A stretch of DNA of 64,000 nucleotides from JAJXWB01 sp037044955 (GTDB lineage: Bacteria > Pseudomonadota > Alphaproteobacteria > Rhizobiales > Beijerinckiaceae). Under the pieces are notes generated by a model. The model did no database searches, was not told where the DNA came from, and saw only the letters and a program-made list of their open reading frames with translations. The DNA is taken from assembly GCA_037044955.1 (NCBI GenBank), contig JBAOHX010000002.1:1116001-1180000 (forward strand), in the 5' to 3' direction. This document shows, piece by piece, positions 8,476-16,824 of this stretch; within the stretch, counting starts at the first letter, position 1; each line of letters starts with the position of its first letter. A program made the translations under genes and the position numbers.

Positions 8476-10686
8476 ATGCGGCTGCGGTGGGCCTATGTCG
8501 CGTCCTTCGGCCTGCCGCTTCTCGCGATGCTCGCGCTCGGCGCAACCGCGCCGGAAGAACTGGAAGGCGTGCGCAATTTCTCGTTCGACGCCTACCAGCG
8601 CATCAGGCCGCGCGTCTGGTCGCCCGACACGCCGGTGCGCATCGTCGACATAGACGACGGATCGCTCGCGCGCCTCGGGCAATGGCCGTGGCCGCGCGCG
8701 CGCATGGGCGCGATCGTGAAGGCGGCGTCCGATCTCGGCGCCGCGACCATCGCTTTCGACATGGCCTTTGCCGAGCCCGATCGGCTCAGCCCCGAGTTCT
8801 TCACACGCGATCTCGATGCGCAGACGCGCGGTCGCGTCGAGACCGCGATGCAGGGCGTGGAAAGCTACGACGCGCAATTTTCGCGCGAAATCTCCAAGGC
8901 GACGGTGGTTCTCGGCGCGATCATGACGAACGCCGGCGCGTCCGGCGCGAGCGCGCCGGTCAAGACCGGCTTCGCCTATGCCGGCGACGATCCGACGCCG
9001 TGGCTCGCCGATTTCTCCTCGATCGCCGCGCCGTTGCCGCAGCTTGCCGAACCTGCCGCCGGCGTCGGCGTGCTCAACTGGCTGCCGGGGCGCGACCAGA
9101 TCGTGCGCGAGGCGCCGCTGATCGTGCGCTCGGGAACGACGCTGGTGCCCTCGCTCGCGCTCGAGGCCTTGCGCACGGCGCAGGGCGCCTCGACCATCGT
9201 CGTCCGCTCGTCCAACGCCAGCGGGCAGACGGCGTTCGGCGCCGCCACCGGCGTCAACGCCGTCAAGGTCGGCGACGTCGTGCTCGCGACGGGGCCGCAT
9301 GCGGAGCGGCGCATCTATTTCAGCCGCTCGCAGCGCGGGCGTTTCATCCCGTCGTGGAAGCTGCTGGCGGGCGAAATTCCGCGCGAGGATATCGAAGGGC
9401 GCATCATCCTCGTCGGCTCGTCGGCGGCCGGCGTTCTGGACCAGCGCGCGACGCCGCTCGACAGCGTCGCGCCGGGCGTCGAAATCCATGCGCAACTGAT
9501 CGAACATGCGCTGGCCGGCGGCGATCTCGTGCGGCCCGACTGGGCCGGGCCGGCGGAACTCGCCGCCGCCCTCGCGCTGTCGCTGATCGCGAGCCTTGCC
9601 GCCTCGGTCGTGCGTCCCTTCGTCGGCGCGCTGATCGGCGGCGTGGCGATCGCCGCGATGTTCGGCTTCGGCTGGCGGGCGTTCAGCGCGCATGGCGTGC
9701 TGATCGATCCGATCTATCCGTCCGTGACCATCACGATCGCCTATCTCGCCGGGCTGATCGAACTGTTCCGCTACGAGCGCACGCAGAAGGCGCAGGTGAA
9801 GAACGCCTTCGGCCGCTTCGTCTCGCCCGCCGTGGTGGAGCGGCTCGCGCTGTCGCCGGAGCGCCTGACACTCGGCGGCGAGGCGCGCGCGCTGACGCTG
9901 ATGTTCTGCGACATGCGGGACTATACGGGCCTTGTCGAGGGCCTGAACGCCGCCGAGACCATCGCCTTCATGAACGATTACCTGACGCCGCTGACCGACA
10001 CGATTCTCGCGCGCGGCGGCACGGTCGACAAATACATGGGCGATGCGATCATGGCCTTCTGGAACGCGCCGCTCGACGACCGCGCCCATGCGCGCAACGC
10101 CTGCCTGACGGCGCTGCACATGCGCAACGCGCTCGCGGAATTCAACGCGTCGCGCGCCTCTCTCGACGCGACGGCGCAGCGCAAGCATCGGGACGCGCGC
10201 TTCGGCATCGGCCTCAACACCGGCGAGTGCTCGGTCGGCAATATCGGCTCGATCAAGCGCTTCGACTATTCGGCGATCGGCGACCCCGTGAATGTCGCGG
10301 CGCGTCTGGAAAGCCTCACCAAGCTCTACGGCGTCGACATTCTGGCGAGCGAGGAGACGCAGGGGCAGGCCGCCGATCTCGCCTGGCTCGAAGTCGATTG
10401 CGTGCGCGTGAAGGGACGCGAGACGCCGACGCGCCTGTTCGCGCTGATCGGGGACGACGCGCTCGCGCAGGGCGCCGACTTCGCGGCGCTGCGCAAGCGA
10501 CACGAAATCACGCTCGCGCATTATCGCGCGCGACGGTTCGCGGAGGCCGCGGCCGAGGCCGACGCTCTTGCGGCGGAGCGCAACGATATCGCGCCGCTCT
10601 ACCGGGCTTTCGCGGCGTTGGCGCGCGAAGCCGCGACCGTGCCCGAGGACGCCTGGAGCCCCGTGCGCACCCTCGACAGCAAGTGA
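8476..10686 (+). CDS. CHASE2-domain adenylate/guanylate cyclase
   Basis: Membrane sensor cyclase of 736 residues. Order: one N-terminal membrane helix (about 8-26), a large extracytoplasmic CHASE2 domain (about 30-345; NFSFDAYQRIRPR, RIVDIDDGSLARLGQWPWPR, VGSSAAGVLDQRATPL), three closely spaced helices (about 355-430), then a class III cyclase domain (about 465-640). Metal-binding Asp residues are visible as D479 in LMFCDMRDYTGL and D523 in KYMGDAIMAFW. The transition-state Asn/Arg region is in FDYSAIGDPVNVAARLESL. The C-terminal tail is TPR-like in appearance. cAMP is the more likely product by family. The gene starts directly after the CoA-transferase stop. Confidence 0.92.
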   Translation: MRLRWAYVASFGLPLLAMLALGATAPEELEGVRNFSFDAYQRIRPRVWSPDTPVRIVDIDDGSLARLGQWPWPRARMGAIVKAASDLGAATIAFDMAFAEPDRLSPEFFTRDLDAQTRGRVETAMQGVESYDAQFSREISKATVVLGAIMTNAGASGASAPVKTGFAYAGDDPTPWLADFSSIAAPLPQLAEPAAGVGVLNWLPGRDQIVREAPLIVRSGTTLVPSLALEALRTAQGASTIVVRSSNASGQTAFGAATGVNAVKVGDVVLATGPHAERRIYFSRSQRGRFIPSWKLLAGEIPREDIEGRIILVGSSAAGVLDQRATPLDSVAPGVEIHAQLIEHALAGGDLVRPDWAGPAELAAALALSLIASLAASVVRPFVGALIGGVAIAAMFGFGWRAFSAHGVLIDPIYPSVTITIAYLAGLIELFRYERTQKAQVKNAFGRFVSPAVVERLALSPERLTLGGEARALTLMFCDMRDYTGLVEGLNAAETIAFMNDYLTPLTDTILARGGTVDKYMGDAIMAFWNAPLDDRAHARNACLTALHMRNALAEFNASRASLDATAQRKHRDARFGIGLNTGECSVGNIGSIKRFDYSAIGDPVNVAARLESLTKLYGVDILASEETQGQAADLAWLEVDCVRVKGRETPTRLFALIGDDALAQGADFAALRKRHEITLAHYRARRFAEAAAEADALAAERNDIAPLYRAFAALAREAATVPEDAWSPVRTLDSK

Positions 10687-10692
10687 CGCAGG

Positions 10693-11578
10693 CTACCGCC
10701 TGTCGGCGCGGAAGATCACCGGAACGGTGAAAGCGAGCGCCTCGTCGCTCATGAAGTCGGGCGGGGCGGGCACGGGATCGGCGCGCCGCATCATGTCGAG
10801 CGCGGCGACGTCGAACGACGACACGCCGGACGAACGCACGAGCGTCGCGGCCTTGACGTGGCCGGCATTGTCGAGCGCAAAACGGATTTCCACCTGCGCC
10901 TCGCGGCGCGCGCCGTCGGCGGGATAGCGTTTGTGCCGGTCGAGATGGGCGACGAGACGGCGCTGCCAGTTCGCGCGCTCCTTCTGCGCATTGCGGCCCG
11001 GCCCGATCACGGGCGCGCGCGCGACGGCGGCTGTCGGCGCGGCCTCCTGCCGGGGCGCGGCCGTATCTTCCGCTGCGACGGAGGCGGTGGAGGCCTGCGC
11101 CGGCGCGGGCTTCGTCTCCTCGGGCTTTTCCGCCGGCTTCGTCTGCGCGTCGCGCGCGGCGGCAAGGTCGGGGTTCTCGGCCTCGGCCGCTTCCTGCTTC
11201 GGATGCATGCGCGGCTTCGGCCTGCGGTTTGGCCTCAGCGCTGTCGGGCGCGGCGGCGGACGCCGTCGATTCGGGACCGGGCGGCGCGTCGCTGTCCTCG
11301 GCTTTCGGCGCGGCCATTTCGACCGAGACTTCGATCGCCGGCGCGCCGATTTCGTCGTCGGCGTCTTCAGGCGTCATCGCCCAGAGCGAGCCGAGCGCGA
11401 TGGCCGCGTGGAGGGCGAGCGCGACGGCCGCCGCGCCGATCCATGCGGAATTGCGCGAAGCGCGCGGCGGCAGCGCGCGGGCTTCGGCAACGATGGCCAT
11501 CGGCGGCCTGGCGTCAAAAGGCGCTATCGGCTCGAGGCCGAGCGCGACGCCCGAAACGGGCGGAGAAAGATGGATCAT
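10693..11578 (-). CDS. TonB-like energy transducer (one frame break)
   Basis: TonB-family protein of 294 residues after removing one extra base near 11207. One N-terminal membrane helix (about residues 45-68, AWIGAAAVALALHAAIALGSLWAM) is followed by a long Ala/Glu/Pro/Lys-rich spacer. A C-terminal TonB domain follows, with WQRRLVAHLDRHKRYPADGARREAQVEIRFALDNAGHV, SSGVSSFDVAALDMMRRADPVPAPP and the final strand FTVPVIF. It would couple proton-motive force at the inner membrane to outer-membrane receptors. No ExbB/ExbD or receptor gene is adjacent. The gene converges with the cyclase (6-bp gap). Confidence 0.88.
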
Positions 11579-11644
11579 GGGCGTATTCGCGGAATGGCTG
11601 CGCGAGGTCGCTCGCGCGCACGCCGCCCTACGAGCGGCGCAGGC

Positions 11645-12031
11645 TCAGACGGTCAGGAGGGTCGAGCCGGGAGGTCCGCGCGAAACGGGCGCCGGCCGCG
11701 CGGCGGCGCGGAATTGGCCCTGCGGATCGATCCACGCCACCCGCCGCACAAGCGCGGGCGCGGAAAGCCAGTCCTGTTGCGGCGGCGCAAGCCCCGGCGC
11801 GCTCGCGAGCGCGCAGGCGTCGCAGCCGCCGGGCGCGACGCTGGCCGGCGCCTGTGCGTCGTCATGCGCGCAGAGCGTCGGCAGCGTGCCGTCGGGCAGG
11901 GCGTAGGCGGCGAGTTCCGTCGTCGTCGCGGGGGCGACCGGCCGATGCGCGACGCCGAGCGTCGCCATCGCCAGCGCGTAGAACGCGGCGACCCAAAGGC
12001 TGGCTCGGGAATGGCGCAGGCCCTGCAACAT
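11645..12031 (-). CDS. Small DUF2946-like protein
   Basis: Protein of about 128 residues with an N-terminal membrane or signal helix (LWVAAFYALAMATLGVA) and a central Cys-x-x-Cys in GGCDACALASAPG preceded by a His/Asp-containing stretch (LCAHDDAQAP). That layout resembles DUF2946 proteins, which often sit near TonB and metal-uptake genes; the tonB-like gene lies 66 bp downstream on the same strand. The family call is by resemblance only. An alternative upstream GTG start at 12055 would add eight residues. Confidence 0.55.
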   Translation of the reverse strand: MLQGLRHSRASLWVAAFYALAMATLGVAHRPVAPATTTELAAYALPDGTLPTLCAHDDAQAPASVAPGGCDACALASAPGLAPPQQDWLSAPALVRRVAWIDPQGQFRAAARPAPVSRGPPGSTLLTV

Positions 12032-12085
12032 GGCCGAACAGAAACAAACGGCCACAAGCCTGTCAATGCGAGAAGATAAGTGGGT

Positions 12086-13367
12086 TCAGCGGGAGGCGGG
12101 GATGCGCGCGGCCGAGCCGGCGACGCCCGATGCGGAGGCGCCGAGGCCCTCGACCTGATCCGAAAGCCCCTCGCGCGTGCGCCCGTCGACGAGGGCGATG
12201 GGGGCGGAGACGGCCACGCCCGCCGCCCTGCCGACCACATTGGCGGCGCCGATCGCCACGGTGCTGAGCCGTTCGCCCAGGCCCGCCTGCGAATCGCTGA
12301 GCGCCTGCCCCGAGGCGAGGCGGGCGCCGATCATCTTCACGACCTCCGGGCTCGCCGCGAATTTGGCGTGGCCGGTCGGATCGTCGGTCCTGACGTCGGT
12401 GAGGTCGACGACGCGAAGGTCGGCCTTCTGAAGCTGGGTGCGGTAGGGTTCCTTGTTCGGGTCGATGGCGCCGACGCGGTCGGTCGAGCCCCACAGGACC
12501 CGCGAAACCGCGAGCGCATCGTCGTCGCGCGAGACGAACAGCGTGAAATCCGGCCGCGTGCGCCCTTCTTCGATCAGCGCGATCTGGCGGCGGAAGACGT
12601 CGACGTCGACATCGGGCGCGGCGAGCATGACGTTCTTGATCTTGCTCGAGATTCCGCGGTCGCGGATCGACATCTGGCGCAGCGCCTCGACCGTCACCCA
12701 ATTGCCCATGGAATGGGCGAGGATCGAGATTTCGCCGACCTTCGGGTCCTTCGACAGCGCCTGCAGCGCGGCTTCCAGCCCGTCGCGCGAATAATTGGCG
12801 CTTTCCCGGTCATAGGCGTAGGCGAGCAGCTTGCCGCGCGAGGGCCAGGTGAACAGCACCGGCGTCGCCCGCGCGCCGGAATCGTGGACGATCTGCGCGA
12901 AGCGGTAGACCGCTTCCTCGAAGCGCGTGTTGTAGCCGTGCACGAAGAGGAGAACGCCGTGCTTCGGCTGGCCGGCGACGCGCCGGTGCAAGCGGCGCAG
13001 GCCCTCGTCGAGCTCGATGCGGTCGGCGCGCAGCGTCGCGAATTCTCTGGCCGGATCCGGGCGCGCGGAGGAGGGCCATTGCACCTCGCCGACCGGGCCG
13101 CGTTCCCTCGGGCGGGATCGAAACGGCGATATCTGCGAAGGCGAGGCCGCGGCCACGCTCGCCGCTGAACATTTCGCCATCCGTGGCGGCGTCGCGGGTG
13201 GTGGCGACCAAGAGATCGACGCTGGAAGCGCCGGCCACGGCCTGCGTCGGCACGAGCGTGCCCTGCGGACGCCCGCCGCAGCCGGCGAGCAGGCCGGCCA
13301 GGGTCATGGCGACAAGCGCCGCTGCCCGCGCCCTCAAACGCATTTCATTCGTCCGCCGCTGCGACAT
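12086..13367 (-). CDS. DUF900 alpha/beta-hydrolase lipoprotein (one frame break)
   Basis: Alpha/beta-hydrolase of the DUF900 (esterase/lipase-like) family, 426 residues after removing one extra base near 13107. The N-terminus has a lipoprotein signal with the lipobox LAGLLAGC (start ATG at 13367 or 13343). The hydrolase core shows GVLLFVHGYNTRFEEAVYRFAQ (oxyanion region), the nucleophile elbow AHSMGNW and the AAPDVDVDVF segment. It is probably anchored in the periplasm or outer membrane. The C-terminus is a low-complexity Ala/Gly/Ser tail. No substrate is known. Confidence 0.85.
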
Positions 13368-13440
13368 CGAGGTCGACCAATAGTCCAGGCGAGGGGCGCC
13401 GGGCAAGTTTCGCGCCCCGGCTCCAAGCCGACGCCGCCTG

Positions 13441-13815
13441 TCAGCGCGCGCGCGGCGAATTGAGCGGAACCATGACGCACATGTTCGTCGCCAGCCGCCC
13501 GCGACGGTCGAAGGCGCCGCCGAACGTGTAGGTGCGGCCGGGAACGAGCGGATATCCGCACATGGTCGACGCAGAACTCGTCACCACGACGACGCTCCTG
13601 CGCGGGCGGCCCTTGCGCCATGCGCGGGCGTCCACCCGGGCGACCAGGCTGTGTTCAGCGGCGATGTCGTGCGTTTCGAGGACGCGGCCCTCGAAGACCG
13701 CAGGCGTGCGCGCGACCGTCTCCTCGAACGACATGCGAACGCAGGAACAGGCCAGCGCCGGCGCCGCGTGAGCAACGATCAACAGCGCCGCAAGTCGAGC
13801 AAGGATATTGTGCAT
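13441..13815 (-). CDS. Small secreted protein, TIMP/netrin-like
   Basis: 124 residues with a clean Sec signal (LARLAALLIVAHAAPALA) cleaved just before CSC. The mature protein starts Cys-Ser-Cys and has VFEGRVLETHD, VDARAWRKG and two later Cys (TMCGYP, ATNMC). A mature N-terminal C-x-C followed by an F/VFxGRV strand and a late Cys pair is typical of bacterial proteins related to the TIMP/NTR fold. That is a resemblance, not proof. Function unknown. Confidence 0.6.
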   Translation of the reverse strand: MHNILARLAALLIVAHAAPALACSCVRMSFEETVARTPAVFEGRVLETHDIAAEHSLVARVDARAWRKGRPRRSVVVVTSSASTMCGYPLVPGRTYTFGGAFDRRGRLATNMCVMVPLNSPRAR

Positions 13816-13834
13816 GTCGCGCCTTTCCCAAAGT

Positions 13835-13960
13835 TCAATCGATCGACATGGCCAGACGGACGAGAAGGAAGACGACCGTCGCCGCGCATATGAGGATCAA
13901 GCCGATGGCGCCGGCGACGATCCAGATCCATTTTCGCCGCGCCGGGCGAGCGGCGGTCAT
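13835..13960 (-). CDS. 41-aa single-helix membrane protein
   Basis: Very short protein: a basic N-terminus (MTAARPARRKW) followed by one strong membrane helix (IWIVAGAIGLILICAATVVFLLVRLAM). Its ATG overlaps the stop of the 59-aa gene upstream (ATGA), which supports real translation despite the size. It is the last gene of a three-gene set with 13957-14136 and 14141-14584. Confidence 0.5.
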   Translation of the reverse strand: MTAARPARRKWIWIVAGAIGLILICAATVVFLLVRLAMSID

Positions 13961-14136
13961 CGCGCGCGCAGCGACTGGCGCAACGCGGCTGCGGCCTGCG
14001 CGTCCGGCGCGCCATAGTTCGCCATTGCGCCCGCCGAGAGAAAAACGACCTTGAAGAACATGCCGACGCTGCTCGGCTGCCCGAGCAGCGATACGTCGAT
14101 GCTCCACGCGACAGGCGCAGGGCGGCCGCCCGGCAT
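13957..14136 (-). CDS. 59-aa protein of unknown function
   Basis: Short protein from ATG at 14136, preceded by GAGGAG inside the end of the upstream gene, and ending in an overlap with the 41-aa membrane gene. It has a weakly hydrophobic centre (GMFFKVVFLSAGAMANYG) and an Ala/Arg tail. I do not recognise it. Tight coupling on both sides is the main support. Confidence 0.45.
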   Translation of the reverse strand: MPGGRPAPVAWSIDVSLLGQPSSVGMFFKVVFLSAGAMANYGAPDAQAAAALRQSLRAR

Positions 14137-14140
14137 TGCC

Positions 14141-14584
14141 TCACTCCTCGAAAAGCGCGGCCGGCGCCTTGTATTTCTCCGGCCAGTCGACCCAGGCGAC
14201 GTCGGACGGACAGAGCGCGTAGTCGACGAGTTTCCAACCGCGCGCCTCAATTCTCAGAAGCGCGCCGACCAGATGGCTCGTGTCGCCCTCGCAGGGCGTT
14301 CCTGCCCAATGGATTTGGCCGCCGCCGGGCGATTGCGGCGTCGCCAGAACGAAGGACCACGATCCGCAAACGCGGGCGCGCTCCACCTTGAATTCGACTT
14401 TCGTGCGCAGATCGGCGGCGACGGGCGCTCTCACCACGTCGAGGATCGCCGCGCGCGCTTCGCGCGTCGCGTTCACGCAGCCTTGCGCATGCGCCAGAGA
14501 CGCCGGCGCCATGAACGCGCCCGCCAGCGCGACGCAATACGCGAGTTTCTTCCGCGTTCCGAATGTCCGGCCAAATGTCGGCAT
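14141..14584 (-). CDS. Small secreted Cys-containing protein
   Basis: 147 residues with a signal peptide (KKLAYCVALAGAFMAPASLAHAQ) and about four Cys in the mature part (GCVNAT, RVCGSW, TPCEGD, ALCPSD), suggesting a disulfide-bonded periplasmic protein. A charged start and a strand-rich centre (TKVEFKVERARVCGSWSFVLA) are visible. It is first in a compact three-gene set with the 59-aa and 41-aa proteins. Function unknown. Confidence 0.6.
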   Translation of the reverse strand: MPTFGRTFGTRKKLAYCVALAGAFMAPASLAHAQGCVNATREARAAILDVVRAPVAADLRTKVEFKVERARVCGSWSFVLATPQSPGGGQIHWAGTPCEGDTSHLVGALLRIEARGWKLVDYALCPSDVAWVDWPEKYKAPAALFEE

Positions 14585-14782
14585 GTCCCACTCCCGTGAA
14601 CAAGGTCGGCGCGCGCCTGGTTTCTTACGACCTTTGCGCGGGTCGCAGAATGATTGGGATCAAGCGGCTCGTCGTCGCTACAGGCTGCATCCGTGGCCGG
14701 TCGACGAAGCGATCTCCGCCGGCGATGCGCCGCCGGTCGGCAAGGTCTGGAAAAAAGATTGCGCCGAGCGCCCCGGAAAGCG

Positions 14783-14857
<75 letters not shown>

Positions 14858-14926
14858 CCGTTCGCGCCCGTTGATCGGCCATCTGGCGCTCAAAATCAAG
14901 GCGCGGCCGTCTAGGGTTCTTTGCCT

Positions 14927-16609
14927 TCAGCGCGGCCTGTCGTCCGCGACGTAGATGTCGCGGTCCTTCGTTTCGGGAATGAAGATCATGCCGATGAGCG
15001 CGGTCATGATGGCGACGACGATCGGGTACCAGAGCCCGTAATATATATCGCCGGTCTGGGCGACCATGGCGAAGGAGATGGCCGGCAGGAGGCCGCCGAA
15101 CCAGCCGTTGCCGAGGTGGTAGGGCAGGGACACCGATGTGTAGCGGATGCGCGTCGGGAAGAGTTCGACGAGCGCCGCGGCGAGAGGTCCGTAGACCATG
15201 GTCACGAAGAGCACGAGCACGAACAGCAGGCCGACGAGGCCGGCGGTCTGTGCGCGAAAAATGTCGAAGAGGCCGCTCATGCGCACGATGCCGGGGTCGT
15301 CCGCGCGCGGATAGCCGGCCGCCTGAAGGGCCTTCTGGATGGCCGCGCCGGTCTCGGCCGGCCGCGCCGCGTCGTAGGGCAGGTCGGCGCCGTTGATGCG
15401 CACGATCGTCGTCTTCGCGCCGGACGACGGCTCGATGATGTAGCGCACGGACGACTGCGCCAGGGTCTGGCGCGCCAGATCGCAGGATGTCGCGAAGACG
15501 CGCGTGCCGAGCGGATTGAACAGCGAGCCGCATTGCGCGGGGTCGGCGACGACGGAAACCTTGACGGTGTCGAGCGCCTTGTCGAGCGCGGGATTGGCGA
15601 GACGCGACATTTCCTTGAAGATCGGGATATAGGCGAGCGCCGCGATCAGGCAGCCGACGAGGATGATCGGCTTGCGGCCGATGCGGTCGGACAGCCAGCC
15701 GAAAAAGACGAAGAAGGCCGCGCCGAAGGCGAGCGCCCAGGCGAGCAGGACGCTGGAGGTAAAGCCGTCGACCTGAAGGATCGATTGCAGGAAGAACAGC
15801 GCGTAGAACTGGCTCGTGTACCAGACGACCGCCTGGCCGGCGATCAGGCCGAACAGGGCGAGCAGCGCGATCTTGGCGTTGTTCCAGCGGCCGAAGGCCT
15901 CGGTCAGCGGCGCGCGGGAGCCTGCGCCGCGCGCCTGCATGCGCTGGAAGGCCGGGGATTCGGAGAGTTTGAGGCGGATCCAGAGCGACAGCGTCAGCAG
16001 CGCGAAGGAGACGAAGAAGGGAAAGCGCCAGGCGTAATCGGCGAAGTCCTGCTCGCCGACGAGCGAGCGCGTGGCGAGGATGACGAGAAGCGACAGCAGG
16101 AGGCCGAGAGTCGCCGTCGTCTGCAGCCAGGACGTGTAGTAGCCGCGCCGGCCGTTGGGCGCGTGTTCGGCGATGTAGGTGGCCGCCCCGCCATATTCGC
16201 CGCCGAGCGCAAGCCCCTGCAGCATGCGCAGGACGAGCAGCAGGATGGGCGCGGTGACGCCGATGACGCGCGAGCCCGGCAGCAGGCCGACGATGAAGGT
16301 CGACAGCGCCATGATCATGATGGCGATGAGGAACGTGTACTTGCGTCCGACGAGATCGCCGATGCGGCCGAAGACGGCCGCGCCGAGCGGACGCACGACA
16401 AAACCGGCGGCGAAGGCCAGCAGAGCGAAGAACTCGCGCGTGTTGCGCGGAAACTGGTCGAAGAACTGGTCGGCGATGATGGTGGCCAGCGCCCCGTAGA
16501 GGAAGAAGTCGTACCATTCGAAAATAGTGCCGAGCGAAGCCGCGAACACGACCCGCTTCTCGACGCGCGTCATGCCTCCCGTCCGTGCGGGCGCGCCCGA
16601 TGCCGTCAT
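14927..16609 (-). CDS. MFS transporter, metabolite:H+ symporter type (paralogue 1)
   Basis: About 560 residues from the ATG at 16609, preceded by GGAAGG. Twelve-helix MFS transporter of the organic-acid:proton symporter type: TIFEWYDFFLYGALATI at the start, RPLGAAVFGRIGDLVGRKYTF (MFS motif A) and LQGLALGGEYGGAATYIAEHAP. Between the central helices is a soluble insert of about 120 residues, containing CGSLFNPLGTRVFATSC with two Cys and ending before FDIFRAQTAG. Its close paralogue is immediately upstream (16825-18507). Substrate unknown; the acyl-CoA and acetate genes nearby suggest a carboxylate. Confidence 0.88.
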   Translation of the reverse strand: MTASGAPARTGGMTRVEKRVVFAASLGTIFEWYDFFLYGALATIIADQFFDQFPRNTREFFALLAFAAGFVVRPLGAAVFGRIGDLVGRKYTFLIAIMIMALSTFIVGLLPGSRVIGVTAPILLLVLRMLQGLALGGEYGGAATYIAEHAPNGRRGYYTSWLQTTATLGLLLSLLVILATRSLVGEQDFADYAWRFPFFVSFALLTLSLWIRLKLSESPAFQRMQARGAGSRAPLTEAFGRWNNAKIALLALFGLIAGQAVVWYTSQFYALFFLQSILQVDGFTSSVLLAWALAFGAAFFVFFGWLSDRIGRKPIILVGCLIAALAYIPIFKEMSRLANPALDKALDTVKVSVVADPAQCGSLFNPLGTRVFATSCDLARQTLAQSSVRYIIEPSSGAKTTIVRINGADLPYDAARPAETGAAIQKALQAAGYPRADDPGIVRMSGLFDIFRAQTAGLVGLLFVLVLFVTMVYGPLAAALVELFPTRIRYTSVSLPYHLGNGWFGGLLPAISFAMVAQTGDIYYGLWYPIVVAIMTALIGMIFIPETKDRDIYVADDRPR

Positions 16610-16766
16610 CGATGAACCTTCCATCCGCTCCACCCGTGGCCGCCCGCGCGTGGGGCGGCGTCGCAACGTCGCGTCCGTTTGCCGGACGCGCCAACTTATC
16701 TCATGTCAAGCTGGCGCACGACAGTCGCTTCTTATGACTTTCGGCGGAGCATAGCCGAAACGGAAA

Positions 16767-16790
16767 GGCCCCGCGATTGCTCGCGGGGCC
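16767..16790 (-). terminator. Rho-independent terminator of the upstream MFS gene
   Basis: Perfect 10-bp stem GGCCCCGCGA / TCGCGGGGCC with a 4-nt loop. On the minus strand it is followed by TTTCCGTTT. It lies 35 bp after the stop of the MFS gene at 16825-18507. Confidence 0.8.
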
Positions 16791-16824
16791 CGGTCGCCGT
16801 GGAATGTTTCCGTTGGTTCGCCGC

